From Candidatus Roseilinea sp. NK_OTU-006 (GTDB lineage: Bacteria; Chloroflexota; Anaerolineae; J036; Brachytrichaceae), in the NCBI RefSeq assembly GCF_012931985.1, contig NZ_JAAFGM010000028.1, positions 1 to 41,706 of the forward strand: a stretch of 41,706 bases of DNA, written 5' to 3'. Below, in pieces: positions 1 to 12,126 of the stretch; within the stretch, counting starts at the first letter, position 1; the number at the start of each line of letters is the position of its first letter. Made by a program: the position numbers and the translations under genes. Under the pieces are notes generated by a model that worked only from the letters and a program-made list of their open reading frames with translations, was not told where the DNA came from and searched no databases.

Positions 1-1221
1 CGCCTCCTCCGCCTCAATCCGCCGATCCACCGCCTGCAGGATGCAGGCAATGGCGCGCTGCTCGGAGAGAGGAGGGAGGGGAAAAGGAATTTCTTTGATA
101 CGCGTTAGTGCCAACTTGGGCTGTGATGTCTTCGTAGCCCGAGTGTTTATTTGTTCCTGCCCCTGCTCGCTGGTAAGGGCATATACAGTAAACAACTGGT
201 CAATTTTGTTTTTATCTATAACCAACCTTGCCGCATTTTCGGTTAAATGAGCACCATCCAAATCGTCGGGGATCGTACCAACCAGCCCTATAGTACCAGC
301 AATGGAAATGTAGACATCTTCTTTGGTTATGATATATCGCCTTAAGAGGCGATGTTGCCCTTCTGTTACAAACTTGAGATTTGACATATCAATTGAACTA
401 TTCTTGAAATCAACAACTCGGATGTAAGGGTGCGGTGTAGCGAATTCAGCAAATTTATCGCCTTTGGGCAATCTCTTGCCACCTTTGACTTCCGCCACCT
501 CCCCCAACCGCACTACCTGCCAGTGGGCGGGCAGGGGGCCGAGTTCGGTGTCCTGCATGGGGATGCGGTCGGCCTGGTCTACGGGCACGGGGCTGTAGGT
601 GAACAGGTGGCGCATCAAGCTCTTTTTCAGTTCGCGCAGCGCGGCGACGACCCGCTCGCTCGCCTCCTGCGCCCGCTGCACCGTGCGCAACACATGGGCA
701 ATGGCGCGCTGTTCGGGGAGCGGTGGGAGGGGGAGGAGAAAATTCTCGATTATGTCCCGATTGATGCTTTTGAAAGTCGTGCCGCTTCCTTGTTTTTCCA
801 GACGTCTTTTGGATAGAGTCAAGAGATAGAATACAAACCAGTTATCAGATTGATTCTTAGGAGAAATAGCCGCTAAACCACGACCAATGCAGCAATCAAA
901 AGGAGCTATGTTCACATCGCCAACTGGCGCACGAACAGAAAGCAAAATAGCATTTTGAGGACTGATACGCTGCGGCCGAGAACACCACTTGGTAGGTTTT
1001 GGATAGACTTCTGTAAACTCAGCCTTGCCCTGCAAAAAAGGCAAACCTATGCCTTTAGTATTGTATGTTTCAGACGGTGGAGACTGTCCCATCAGGATTG
1101 AAGCCACCTCCCCCAACCGCACCACCTGCCACTCCTCTGGGAGGGGTCCGAGTTCGGTCAGGCGGTAGCCTTCGGGGAGGTCGGGCACGCTACCCAAAAC
1201 TGGATTGCTCGGCTTATCCAT
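1..1221 (-). CDS. hsdS: Type I restriction-modification specificity subunit HsdS (3' end cut by window edge)
   Basis: HsdS is the DNA-recognition subunit of type I restriction-modification; two target-recognition domains each read half of a bipartite site. From an ATG at 1221 the minus strand is open to base 1, giving 407 residues. The two-fold internal repeat is plain: each half opens with ELGPLP..WQVVRLGEVA, and each recognition domain ends in LPPL.EQRAIA, the start of the conserved helix. The plus-strand copies at 494-522 and 1103-1131 are nearly identical, 609 bases apart. The recognition parts are AT-richer than the flanks, as is usual for HsdS. AGGGGTGG lies just before the start codon. 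It follows hsdM and the AlbA_2 gene on the same strand. The stop codon and any hsdR would lie left of the window. Confidence 0.93.
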   Translation of the reverse strand, partial: MDKPSNPVLGSVPDLPEGYRLTELGPLPEEWQVVRLGEVASILMGQSPPSETYNTKGIGLPFLQGKAEFTEVYPKPTKWCSRPQRISPQNAILLSVRAPVGDVNIAPFDCCIGRGLAAISPKNQSDNWFVFYLLTLSKRRLEKQGSGTTFKSINRDIIENFLLPLPPLPEQRAIAHVLRTVQRAQEASERVVAALRELKKSLMRHLFTYSPVPVDQADRIPMQDTELGPLPAHWQVVRLGEVAEVKGGKRLPKGDKFAEFATPHPYIRVVDFKNSSIDMSNLKFVTEGQHRLLRRYIITKEDVYISIAGTIGLVGTIPDDLDGAHLTENAARLVIDKNKIDQLFTVYALTSEQGQEQINTRATKTSQPKLALTRIKEIPFPLPPLSEQRAIACILQAVDRRIEAEEA

Positions 1222-1331
1222 CGCGGCCACCCCTAATCACCAAGGAATCGCCAAAATCGCCAAGTCCTCGCCAAACCGCTCGAGAATACCGCCGCAGCCA
1301 CAGATTTTTGGACAGATAAACGACCCCATGG

Positions 1332-1357
1332 ATGTCCAATATGTCCGATAAATGTCC
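1332..1357. repeat. Three direct ATGTCC repeats after the AlbA_2 gene
   Basis: ATGTCC occurs at 1332, 1341 and 1352 (GGACAT when read on the genes' strand), directly after the stop codon of the AlbA_2 gene and before hsdS. Spacings of 9 and 11 bases are near one helical turn, which would suit a protein binding one face of the DNA. No function can be assigned from the sequence alone. Confidence 0.4.
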
Positions 1358-1358
1358 G

Positions 1359-2682
1359 TTATCGAGCCAGGACATAGCGTCTTCCTTTCTTTTCGCCCTC
1401 CGCATTCACCAGGCCTTTGTCTACAAGGTCCTGCAGATCACGCTGGATGGTTTTCACCGTGACCTGCGGGAACAGTCGGTGCAGTTCGCCCGTCGAAGCA
1501 CCAGGGCGACCGCGCAAAAAGGCAATGATCTGAATCTGTCTTTCGTTCAAGCCCATCGCCCGCAGACGCTCCGGCGTGTAGGGGTCCTGGCTAAAGACCA
1601 CGCGCACGCCACCCTGCCAGTTCTGAAACTCCGGCTGCGGCAAGCCCTGCTCCTGGCACAGCCGCACCATGCGCGTCGTGCCCGTGCCCCAGCGCTCGAT
1701 GACGCCGGCAAAGTAGAACGCCTGGGCAACCAGCGGATTGCGCAGCACCGAGCCGTGCGGACCGTAGAGCGCCTGCGGCGTGAGCGGCGGCGGCAACTCG
1801 CCCGGGCTCCAGATTTCCAGGCGATCTTCTTCCATACGAATTTGAATATCTGCCGGATAAGTGTAATCGCGATGGATCAGGGCATTGACCACCGCTTCAC
1901 GCAGGGCGTCGAGGGGATACTCCCATACCTCGCGGCGCTGCAAGCCCTCCAGAGACAGCTCCTCCACGCGGATGTCAAAGCGCACCTTGAGCACCTGCCG
2001 GAATCGCTCCATCGCCCCGTCCAGTTGTTGCCAGAGGTTGCCCTGGAAGTCGTGGCTGTCCAGAATCTCCGTCCCCCGGAAGATGCCGATGCGCACCTGC
2101 GCCAGGGGGAAGAGACGCTGCGGGCGATTCCCGAAGAGCAACACTGCGGCATTCTTGAGCCGGCCGTCGGTGAGCAGATCCAGGTTCTGCAGCGTCTGCT
2201 CCGGGTGTTCCGGGTCGAGATGTGGAAGCCTGGAACGTGCCAGGTGGGCAAAGTGCGCCAGGGATTCGTGGTCAATCTCCTTCAGGGTCCACTCGCTGGA
2301 CAAGCCGTCCCAGGTGCGCCCCGATCGCTCCAGGAGATGCCGGGCAAGTTCATCCGGCGCAAAATCCCGGTTGGTGCTGCCCACCCGACGGAGATAGCGC
2401 CCACCGTAAACCACCAGACCGGTTGCCGGCGCCACCTGAATTTCCAGAACCGGACGCCCTTCTCTCTCCGCTACCCGAATGGCAGGCGTGATGCCCAGAT
2501 GGGCAGCGATGAGGTTCGCAATCCGCTGAATCTCCCGGTCGTCCGCGGCGGCGCCTACAACCGTGCCGTCATCCTGAATGCCAACCAGAAGGGTCCCGCC
2601 GCGCGTATTGGCGAAGGCTGCCAGATCCTCCAGCGCTCGGTCGGTCCATTGCCGCTTGAACTCTACCGTTTCACCTTCTTTT

Positions 2683-2708
<26 letters not shown>
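1359..2708 (-). CDS. AlbA_2-domain ATP-binding protein with C-terminal winged helix, probable regulator
   Basis: This 449-residue protein has the layout of the AlbA_2 (formerly AAA_4) putative regulators. The N-terminal ~120 residues hold the AlbA_2 signature (ETVEFKRQW, then FANTRGGTLLVGIQDDG). The middle has the C-terminal ATP-binding signature of this family (IERWGTGTTRMVRLCQEQG). The last ~60 residues form a winged helix ending KTIQRDLQDLVDKGLV. Such proteins are usually annotated as transcriptional regulators or RecG-like helicase-related, but few have been tested. The first 26 bases overlap the end of hsdM, so the two are probably translationally coupled, and hsdS follows on the same strand. 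Sitting inside an hsd operon suggests control of, or an accessory role in, this defence system; that is inference. Confidence 0.85.
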
Positions 2709-4260
<1,552 letters not shown>

Positions 4261-4273
4261 AACTCATCCGGTG

Positions 4274-4288
4274 GTATCTGCTTGATAC
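4274..4288. promoter_or_regulatory. Inverted repeat upstream of hsdM, possible operator
   Basis: GTATC and GATAC flank a 5-base centre, forming a perfect 15-bp inverted repeat immediately upstream of the hsdM start codon. Control proteins of restriction-modification loci often bind short palindromes here. A chance 5-bp repeat is possible and no regulator is assigned. Confidence 0.3.
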
Positions 4289-4564
4289 AATTCGATGGGG
4301 CGTTGAGCGCCCTTCTGCTGATGTGCCATCAGGGCCCCCCTTCAGGGTATCCCGCGCTAGTGTAGCAGGCGCAAGGGGTTTCGCCGGGGTGCGCGCGTTC
4401 GCTGCTGCTTTGTTTGCCTCGCGCGATAATTCACGTGGCGTGCTGCGATCATCAGACCATGATCCTTTGGAGATGCTTGCTGCCCCTCACTGGCGCCGAC
4501 GGATTGAACAGCAGCGGAGGCGGTCTTGCGCCCGACAAAGGATCACCCGTGCGGAGCATTTCCT
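4289..4564. other. Divergent intergenic region between hsdM and the beta-helix gene
   Basis: No convincing gene lies here. It should hold promoters for both flanking operons. A GATAAT hexamer at 4425-4430 could be a -10 for the plus-strand operon with a leader of ~130 bases, but no good -35 is seen. GGAG about 10 bases before 4565 suits ribosome binding. Confidence 0.4.
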
Positions 4565-6646
4565 ATGTCCATCTTCCAACGCGATGATCTCTTCGTCTCA
4601 CCCCATGGTCACGACAACTGGTCTGGCCGACGACCCGATCCCAACGCTGAAGGAACCGACGGTCCGCTGGCGTCGCTGGGTCGCGCGCGCGACCTGTTGA
4701 GACAGCGCAAGCAGCGCGGGGAGTGGCGCGGGCCGACGACAGTCTGGATTCGCGGTGGGCGCTATGAATTGAGCGCGCCGCTGGTCTTCACGCCGGACGA
4801 CTCGGCACCGGTGACCTACGCGGCCTATCCCGGCGAGCGACCGGTTCTCAGCGGCGGTCGGCGCATCTCCGATTGGCAAGTTGTGGCTCACCCCATCCAC
4901 CCATCGCTGGGCAAAATCTGGATGGCTGAATTGCCCGACGTTGCCGCCGGCAAGTGGGCCTTCCGGCAGCTCTTCGTCAACGGCGAACGTCGCCACCGTC
5001 CGCGCCTGCCCAAGATTACGCCGGGCGCCGACGGTCGCGACGACTTCTATCGCATCGCGCACGTCGCGAACGTGCGCCTGGAGAACGCCACAATCAACGA
5101 TCTATTCGACGGCTGCGATCGGTTCATCGCGGCGCCCGGCCAGTTTGACGCCTGGCGCAACCTCGGCGATGTCGAAGTGGTGCTGCTGCACTACTGGGTC
5201 GAGGAGCGCATGGCCGTCGCGTCCTACGACCCAGAGGCGCGCGAAGTGGTCTTCACGCGCCCTAGCGTGTTCGCCCTGCGCGATGACTTCACGCCGCGCT
5301 ATGCGCGCTACTACGTGGACAACGTCTTCGAGGCGTTGACCGAGCCGGGCGAATGGTACTTGGACCGCGCGACGGGCCGGCTGTACTACATGCCGCTGCC
5401 CGGCGAACGCATCGAGACCGTCGAGGCTTACGCGCCGGCGATGGAGCAGTTGCTGAAGCTGGACGGCGACCCCGACCACGGCCGCTACGTCGAGTTCTTG
5501 CGCTTCCAGGGGATCACCTTTGAGCATGCGGATTGGGGCGCGTTCGACCTCTCGCCCCAGGCGGCCTGCCATTTGCCCGGCGCGCTTGCGCTGACCGGCG
5601 CGCGCTGCTGCGCCATCGAAGATTGCGTTGTGCGGCACGTCGGCTACTACGGCATCGAGCTGGGCGACGGCTGTCGGGGCATCCGCATTGTCGGCAACGA
5701 CATCGGCGACCTGGGCGGCGGCGGGATCAAACTCGGCGGCGCCGACGCCGGCGGCCCGCTTTGCCGTCGCAACGGCGACCACTGCATCACCGACAACCAC
5801 ATCCACGACGGCGGCAAGGTGTTTCACAGCGCCGTGGGCATTCTGGCCCGGCACACCTTCGGCAACCGCATCGCGCACAACCACATCCACGACTTCTACT
5901 ACAGCGGCATCTCATGCGGCTGGGTGTGGGGCTATGCGGAGAGCGTCAGCCGCGACAACCGCCTGGAGAAGAACCACATCCACGACCTGGGCAAGGGCTG
6001 GCTGAGCGACATGGGCGGCATCTACACGCTCGGCGTGCAACCCGGCACGGTCATCCGCGGCAACCTGATCCACGACGTGGAGAAGGCCAACTACGGCGGC
6101 TGGGCCATCTACCTCGACGAGGGCAGCGCGCATATCCTCGTCGAGGACAACGTGTGCTACAACACCAGCAGCCAGCCGCACCACACGCACTACGGGCGCG
6201 AAAATATCCTGCGCAACAACATCTGGGCGTTCGGGCGCGAAGGCCAGGTCGCGCTCAGCCGCGCCGAATCACATGTTTCGCTCACCTTCGAGCGCAACAT
6301 CGTGGTCACCCGTGATCAGCCGATCTTCATCGGCGGCTATTCGAACGACTTGTCGAAGCGCAGCATCATCAGCGATCTCAATCTGTTCTGGGACGCGTCG
6401 GGCAGCGAAGTGGTGTTGAGCAGCATGCGGCAAAGCGGGCGCACCGGCCCGGCGCCGAAATTCAACTTGTCAGAGTGGCAAGCCGCCACTGGCAACGACC
6501 GGCACTCCATCGTGGCCGATCCGGGGTTCAAAGACGCAGCGAACTTCGACTTCACGCTCGCGCCCGATTCGCCGGCGTGGCAACTGGGCTTCCGGCCGAT
6601 TGACCTCTCCGACGTCGGCCCGCGACCGCCGGAGCGCCGGACGTGA
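4565..6646 (+). CDS. Right-handed parallel beta-helix protein, GH141-like
   Basis: The 693-residue protein begins with a motif typical of large beta-helix carbohydrate-active proteins (FVSPHGHDNWSG, then GPLASLGRARDLLR) and continues with a segment resembling family GH141 (GGRRISDWQ, WAFRQLFVNGERR). From about residue 300 it shows repeated parallel beta-helix turns with recurring N.IHD units (NHIHDGG, NHIHDFY, NHIHDLG, NLIHDVE). GH141 includes alpha-fucosidases and xylanases acting on plant polysaccharide; the substrate here cannot be read. No signal peptide is visible, so it may be cytoplasmic, or the true start may differ. The ATG at 4565 is chosen over one 39 bases upstream because GGAG precedes it. 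It leads an operon with mannonate dehydratase, which points to uronate-containing glycans. Confidence 0.82.
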   Translation: MSIFQRDDLFVSPHGHDNWSGRRPDPNAEGTDGPLASLGRARDLLRQRKQRGEWRGPTTVWIRGGRYELSAPLVFTPDDSAPVTYAAYPGERPVLSGGRRISDWQVVAHPIHPSLGKIWMAELPDVAAGKWAFRQLFVNGERRHRPRLPKITPGADGRDDFYRIAHVANVRLENATINDLFDGCDRFIAAPGQFDAWRNLGDVEVVLLHYWVEERMAVASYDPEAREVVFTRPSVFALRDDFTPRYARYYVDNVFEALTEPGEWYLDRATGRLYYMPLPGERIETVEAYAPAMEQLLKLDGDPDHGRYVEFLRFQGITFEHADWGAFDLSPQAACHLPGALALTGARCCAIEDCVVRHVGYYGIELGDGCRGIRIVGNDIGDLGGGGIKLGGADAGGPLCRRNGDHCITDNHIHDGGKVFHSAVGILARHTFGNRIAHNHIHDFYYSGISCGWVWGYAESVSRDNRLEKNHIHDLGKGWLSDMGGIYTLGVQPGTVIRGNLIHDVEKANYGGWAIYLDEGSAHILVEDNVCYNTSSQPHHTHYGRENILRNNIWAFGREGQVALSRAESHVSLTFERNIVVTRDQPIFIGGYSNDLSKRSIISDLNLFWDASGSEVVLSSMRQSGRTGPAPKFNLSEWQAATGNDRHSIVADPGFKDAANFDFTLAPDSPAWQLGFRPIDLSDVGPRPPERRT

Positions 6647-6686
6647 ACTTCAACGCTCAGAAGACCGGCAGCGCCGACTCCCCATC

Positions 6687-7667
6687 ATGATCAAAATCGC
6701 CGAATACCTCCCCCCAAATCCTTCGCCCTTGTGGAAGCTGGCCAAACAGGCCGGCGTGGACTATGCCGTGGGCGGATTGCCCCTGCCCAGCGACTGTGGG
6801 CCGAACGAGACGCCTTACGACTTCATGCCGCTGCTGCGCATGAAGAAGCGCTACGAGGATGCCGGCTTCAAGCTGGCTGTGATCGAGGCGCGCCCGCCGA
6901 TGGATAAGATCATGCGCGGCCTGCCGGGCAAAGATCAAGAGATCGAGTGGTGCATCACGCTGATCGAGAACATGGGCCGGCTGGAGATCCCGGTGTGGTG
7001 CTACGCTTGGATGGCCGTGATGAACTGGACGCGCACCAGCACCAGCACCCCATCGCGCGGCGGCTCGTTGGTCACCTCGTTCGACCTGAGCGATTACGAG
7101 AAAGGACCGCCCCTGCCCGAAGTGAAGGAGGAAGACTTGTGGCAAAACCTCGAGGACTTCCTCAGGATCATGGTGCCCGTAGCCGAACAGGCCGGCGTCA
7201 AGCTCAGCGCGCACCCCGACGATCCGCCGCTTTCACCGCTGCGTGGCGTGGGGCGCATCCTCACCAGCGTGGAAAACTTCCAACGCGTGGTGGACATGGT
7301 GCCCAGCGACTACAACACCATCACGCTCTGCCAAGGCAACTTCACGCTGATGACGGATGATCTGCCGGCGGTGATCCGGCACTTCGGCCGGCAGGGCAAG
7401 ATCAGCTTCGTGCACTTTCGCGATGTGAAGGGCGACGTGCGCCACTTCGAAGAAGCCTGGCACGACGACGGCAAGACCGACATGCTGGCGTGCATGGAGG
7501 CTTACCGCGACATCGGCTTCGAGGGCGTGCTGCGCCCCGATCACGTGCCGACTGTCGAGGGCGATAGCAACGAGCACGCGGGCTATTCATCGTTCGGCCG
7601 GCTCTACGCCATCGGCTATATCCGCGGCCTGCGCGAAGCCGTCTATCGCCAGAAGCGCGAGGCGTGA
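6687..7667 (+). CDS. uxuA: Mannonate dehydratase (UxuA family)
   Basis: UxuA dehydrates D-mannonate to 2-keto-3-deoxygluconate in hexuronate catabolism. The 326-residue TIM-barrel protein has family features including HPDDPP, the metal-site region LCQGNFTLM, and the C-terminal RPDHVPTVEGD segment. It is a little shorter than the E. coli enzyme (394), like many environmental UxuA proteins. The ATG at 6687 fits the family start (MIKIAEYLPP); the frame is open further upstream, but that part overlaps the beta-helix gene and looks non-coding. Only 40 bases separate it from the beta-helix gene, and an epimerase/dehydrogenase follows, so a shared uronic acid pathway is likely. Kinase and aldolase genes for ketodeoxygluconate are not in the window. 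Confidence 0.88.
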   Translation: MIKIAEYLPPNPSPLWKLAKQAGVDYAVGGLPLPSDCGPNETPYDFMPLLRMKKRYEDAGFKLAVIEARPPMDKIMRGLPGKDQEIEWCITLIENMGRLEIPVWCYAWMAVMNWTRTSTSTPSRGGSLVTSFDLSDYEKGPPLPEVKEEDLWQNLEDFLRIMVPVAEQAGVKLSAHPDDPPLSPLRGVGRILTSVENFQRVVDMVPSDYNTITLCQGNFTLMTDDLPAVIRHFGRQGKISFVHFRDVKGDVRHFEEAWHDDGKTDMLACMEAYRDIGFEGVLRPDHVPTVEGDSNEHAGYSSFGRLYAIGYIRGLREAVYRQKREA

Positions 7668-7798
7668 GGCGGGCAGAGGGACGGCGGAAGCCGACGGCCG
7701 CTCGGACGATTCGGGGCGCGCGCGGGCGCGCCAGGCGTTCGGCTTCGTCCCACGCTATGCTTGTCATGATTCACAGTGAAGCAAAGAGGAGATGAGCA

Positions 7799-8641
7799 AT
7801 GAAAATCGTCGTCACCGGTGCAAAAGGCAACATCGGCGCTGTGGTGGTCGAATATGCGCGTAGCCAAGGTGCGCAGGTGCTCGGCGTGGATAACGTCGGG
7901 CGTGGTGACGGCCTCGGCACATACATCGCCGCCGACCTGACCGACCTGGGCAGTTGCTACGACGTCGTGCATGGCGCCGATGCGGTCATCAACCTGGCCG
8001 CCATCCCTGACAGCAAGCTGTTCCCGAACGCCCAGACGTTCATGACCAACATCGCCATCACCTACAACGTCTTTCTGGCGGCGGCGCACCTGGGCGTGCC
8101 GCGCGTGGTGTGGGCCTCATCCATCCAGGTGAACCACACTGTGCCGCCGCACCGGCCGGTGCGCTACCGCTACTTCCCGCTGGACGAGGATCATCCCGTA
8201 GATCCACAAAGCGACTACGCGCTCTCCAAGCACGCCGGCGAGATGATCGCCGATCACTTCGCCCGCGACTTCGGCCTCATCATCGTCAGCCTGCGCTTTA
8301 CCGACGTGGTCACCGTGCAGCGCTGGCCGCGCCTGCCGGAGCCGATCCCACCTGATGAGCGCTATCCGCTGCCACACTACGTGCACATTCACGATTGTGC
8401 GCGGGCGTGCTACCTGGCCGCAACGGCGCCACTGCCGGCGGGTTCGCACACCGTGGCGTTCATCGCCGCGCGCGACACGCATGTAGATCTGCCCTCGCGC
8501 GAGCTGATCGCGCGCTACTACCCCGATGCCGAGCTGCGCGCCGACATCCAGGGCTACGACGCGCTGATCAGCGGCAAGCGCGCCGAGGAAGCGTTCGGCT
8601 TCATACCGAAGTTCAGTTGCCGGTCGGATGCGCTGGCGTAG
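7799..8641 (+). CDS. NAD-dependent epimerase/dehydratase family protein, possible uronate dehydrogenase
   Basis: A 280-residue extended short-chain dehydrogenase. The nucleotide-binding loop is TGAKGNIG near the N-terminus, the family segment INLAAIPD follows, and the catalytic YxxxK is YALSK. GAGGAG lies just before the ATG, supporting this start. Proteins of this type include UDP-sugar epimerases and uronate dehydrogenases; following uxuA, oxidation or epimerisation of a sugar acid is the most plausible role. The exact substrate cannot be determined from the sequence. Confidence 0.8.
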   Translation: MKIVVTGAKGNIGAVVVEYARSQGAQVLGVDNVGRGDGLGTYIAADLTDLGSCYDVVHGADAVINLAAIPDSKLFPNAQTFMTNIAITYNVFLAAAHLGVPRVVWASSIQVNHTVPPHRPVRYRYFPLDEDHPVDPQSDYALSKHAGEMIADHFARDFGLIIVSLRFTDVVTVQRWPRLPEPIPPDERYPLPHYVHIHDCARACYLAATAPLPAGSHTVAFIAARDTHVDLPSRELIARYYPDAELRADIQGYDALISGKRAEEAFGFIPKFSCRSDALA

Positions 8642-8649
8642 CGCCGGGC

Positions 8650-8655
8650 GATAAT
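8650..8655 (+). promoter_or_regulatory. -10-like GATAAT, leaderless position, for proA
   Basis: GATAAT ends 7 bases before the proA ATG, which would place the transcription start at or next to the start codon. No ribosome-binding site is visible between them. No good -35 is seen. Confidence 0.5.
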
Positions 8656-8662
8656 TCCGGTC

Positions 8663-9922
<1,260 letters not shown>

Positions 9923-9939
9923 CGTCCGGACCGGCCTGG

Positions 9940-10752
9940 CTATGCGCCGGCCGCCAGCCGCGCACGCGCCAGCGCAATGGCCTGTGGGTTGGCGTCTATG
10001 CCAATCCACCGGCGCCCCAACGCCTGCGCCGCGACCAGCGTCGTGCCGCTGCCGCAGAACGGATCGAGCACCACATCGCCTTCGTTACTGGCGAGCGCGA
10101 TGATCCGCCGCAACAATGCCAGCGGCTTCTGCGTTGGGTAGCCCACGCGCTCGCGCGACGTCGGCGCAATGGCCGGAATATCCCATACGTCGTCCAGCGG
10201 TTTGCCCCCTTTGAGGTAGTAGCGCCGGCCGTAGCTCAGCATGTAGCGCCGACCGTGTGCGTCAACGTGTGCATATTTCGCCAGCATGGCCGGCGTCGGC
10301 GACTCGCGAATTAGATTGAAGGTGTAATTCGGCCCGTTCGCATACCAGAAGATCACATCATGCTTGGTGAGCAGCCGGCGGGTGGCGCGGCTGGCTCCCA
10401 AGCCGTAGCGCCAAATGATCTCGTTGATGAACCGCGCCGAGCCGAACACCGCGTCCAACATCAGCCGCACGTGGTGGCTCATGCGCCAGTCGCAATGGAA
10501 GAACAGCGCGCCATGAGGGGCGAGGACGCGGCGCATCTCCTCAATGCGGGGACGCAGGTAGGCGATGTAGCAGGTCGGCGATCCAAAGGCATCGGAGTAT
10601 GCCAAGCCCGCGTTGCCCGGCCTGCCGCGAGCGCGCCCGACCCGCGGCTTGTGGGTGTTGAACGGTGGGTCGAGGTAAATCAAATCTACGCACCCATCGG
10701 CCAGGGTGCGCAGGATGTCCAGACAATCGCCAATGTGCAGGGCGTCGCTCAT
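9940..10752 (-). CDS. Site-specific DNA methyltransferase, beta class (N4-cytosine or N6-adenine)
   Basis: The 270-residue enzyme carries catalytic motif IV (DPPF, residues 28-31) near the N-terminus and the AdoMet motif (LDPFCGSGTT) near the C-terminus, the beta-class order, with a target-recognition region between. NPPF/Y-type motifs of this class serve N6-adenine or N4-cytosine methylation; which one is not clear. The ATG at 10752 shares one base with the stop of the upstream MFS gene, so translation is probably coupled. The frame is open 16 codons further upstream, but that part lies inside the MFS gene. No restriction endonuclease is nearby, so it looks like an orphan methylase. Confidence 0.88.
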   Translation of the reverse strand: MSDALHIGDCLDILRTLADGCVDLIYLDPPFNTHKPRVGRARGRPGNAGLAYSDAFGSPTCYIAYLRPRIEEMRRVLAPHGALFFHCDWRMSHHVRLMLDAVFGSARFINEIIWRYGLGASRATRRLLTKHDVIFWYANGPNYTFNLIRESPTPAMLAKYAHVDAHGRRYMLSYGRRYYLKGGKPLDDVWDIPAIAPTSRERVGYPTQKPLALLRRIIALASNEGDVVLDPFCGSGTTLVAAQALGRRWIGIDANPQAIALARARLAAGA

Positions 10753-12047
10753 CACGCCGATCGCGGAGGCTGAGTCGTGGGTCGCGCGCCGGCCAGCCAC
10801 CCAAGCACACTGACGACCGTGAGCGCTACGGCTAACAGCACGCCGGCCTGCGGTGTGAATTGCATCGCGACCACGGCGACGATCAGGTTCGAGAGCGCCG
10901 ACACCACCGCCCAGCCGACGTTATCGAGCGCGAGCACGCGCCCGCGCACATAGTCCGGCGTGTGCGCCTGCACGATCAGCCCGCTGAGCGTCATGGCCCA
11001 GGCGTTGCCCCAATGCGCGATGCCGGCGCAGAGCATGCCCGCCAGCGGTGAGCGCGTGAAGGCGAAGAGGAAATAGCCCAGGATGACTAAGCCCATGCCG
11101 GCGACGATGAAGCGATGCAGTCGGCGCGCATCTTGCAACGCAGCCGCGCCGCTCACGAGCAGCGGCGAGATGAATGCGCCGATCCCGCGTCCGGCGAACA
11201 GCAGCGCCGTCCCGAAGTCGCCCGCGCCGTAGATCGTGAGCGAATACGTGCCGAATAGGCCGAAGCCCCCCAGCGCCCAAGCGACCGCCGGCTTAGCGAG
11301 CAGGTAGACGCGCACGTAGCGGTCTTCCTTCAGGTAGCGCAGACCCTCCGTGAGCACACGCAGCGTGCTTTCGCCAGCGAGCGCCGGCCGCTCGTGTTGC
11401 GCGTTGAAGTTCGCGCGTATGCACCACACCAGCCACGCAGCCACCAGAAAAGAACACGCATTGGCCATGAACGCCGCTTCTCGACCGAACAGCGTGGTGA
11501 CTGCGCCGCCTAAGAATGCGCCCGCAAACAGCATGGTCGCGAACGTCGTCTGGCCCAGCATGGCGGCGACGGGCAATTCGTGCCGCGCGACGATGTTCGG
11601 CAGCGCTGCCGAGGCCGCCGGCATATAGAACGCCGCGCCGATGGCGATGGCGATCGTGCCAGCATAGGCGATCCAGGCCGTATCCGGCGTGCGGATGAGT
11701 AGGAAGCTCAGCGCGATCGCGCTGCGGGCCAGGCTGGAGATCGCCATGATCGCCTTGCGGTCGTAGCGGTCGGCGACGACGCCGGTGAGGAACAGGCTGG
11801 CGACGGCGACCGGCACGATTTGCGCCACGCTGATCAGGTTGCCGGCGGCCGGGTTGCCGGTCAGCTCGACCAGCAGGCCAAGCAGCGCGATGGTGTTGAA
11901 CCAGTCGCCCAGTTGCGAGACGACCTGGGCCAGCCATAGGTTACGCGCGTTCGGGTTGCGGCGCAGCAGCACGGCGTAGCCGCGCAGGCCGGCAGGGAGC
12001 GGAGCGTCGGCAGTCGGGTGTGTCGTGGCGGGTGCGGTCAGTGTCAC
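10752..12047 (-). CDS. MFS transporter, EntS-like (MFS_3) family
   Basis: A 431-residue membrane protein with about eleven to twelve hydrophobic helices. The N-terminus has the signature of the MFS_3 or 'transmembrane secretion effector' group (ARNLWLAQVVSQLGDWFNT), and the loop between helices 2 and 3 contains the MFS motif as GVVADRYDRKAIM. Relatives include the enterobactin exporter EntS and macrolide efflux proteins. The start is a GTG; a family-like proline/threonine-rich tail of ~20 residues precedes the first helix. Its stop overlaps the methyltransferase start. The cargo is unknown. Confidence 0.87.
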   Translation of the reverse strand: MTLTAPATTHPTADAPLPAGLRGYAVLLRRNPNARNLWLAQVVSQLGDWFNTIALLGLLVELTGNPAAGNLISVAQIVPVAVASLFLTGVVADRYDRKAIMAISSLARSAIALSFLLIRTPDTAWIAYAGTIAIAIGAAFYMPAASAALPNIVARHELPVAAMLGQTTFATMLFAGAFLGGAVTTLFGREAAFMANACSFLVAAWLVWCIRANFNAQHERPALAGESTLRVLTEGLRYLKEDRYVRVYLLAKPAVAWALGGFGLFGTYSLTIYGAGDFGTALLFAGRGIGAFISPLLVSGAAALQDARRLHRFIVAGMGLVILGYFLFAFTRSPLAGMLCAGIAHWGNAWAMTLSGLIVQAHTPDYVRGRVLALDNVGWAVVSALSNLIVAVVAMQFTPQAGVLLAVALTVVSVLGWLAGARPTTQPPRSA

Positions 12048-12113
12048 GGCGTGCGCAGGGTGATCTCCGGCAGCCCAATATTAACAGAGGGTGAGGCAAA
12101 GCCGGCGCGCGTT

Positions 12114-12119
12114 TAGAAT
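12114..12119 (+). promoter_or_regulatory. -10-like TAGAAT, leaderless position, for the nucleotidyltransferase
   Basis: TAGAAT ends 7 bases before the ATG at 12127, and no ribosome-binding site intervenes. This supports both the chosen start and leaderless transcription. Confidence 0.5.
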
Positions 12120-12126
12120 ATGCGCG

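Noticed and set aside
1..1221. hsdS as a broken gene, because no long closed frame is present
   Set aside because: The frame is intact and simply runs past the window edge.
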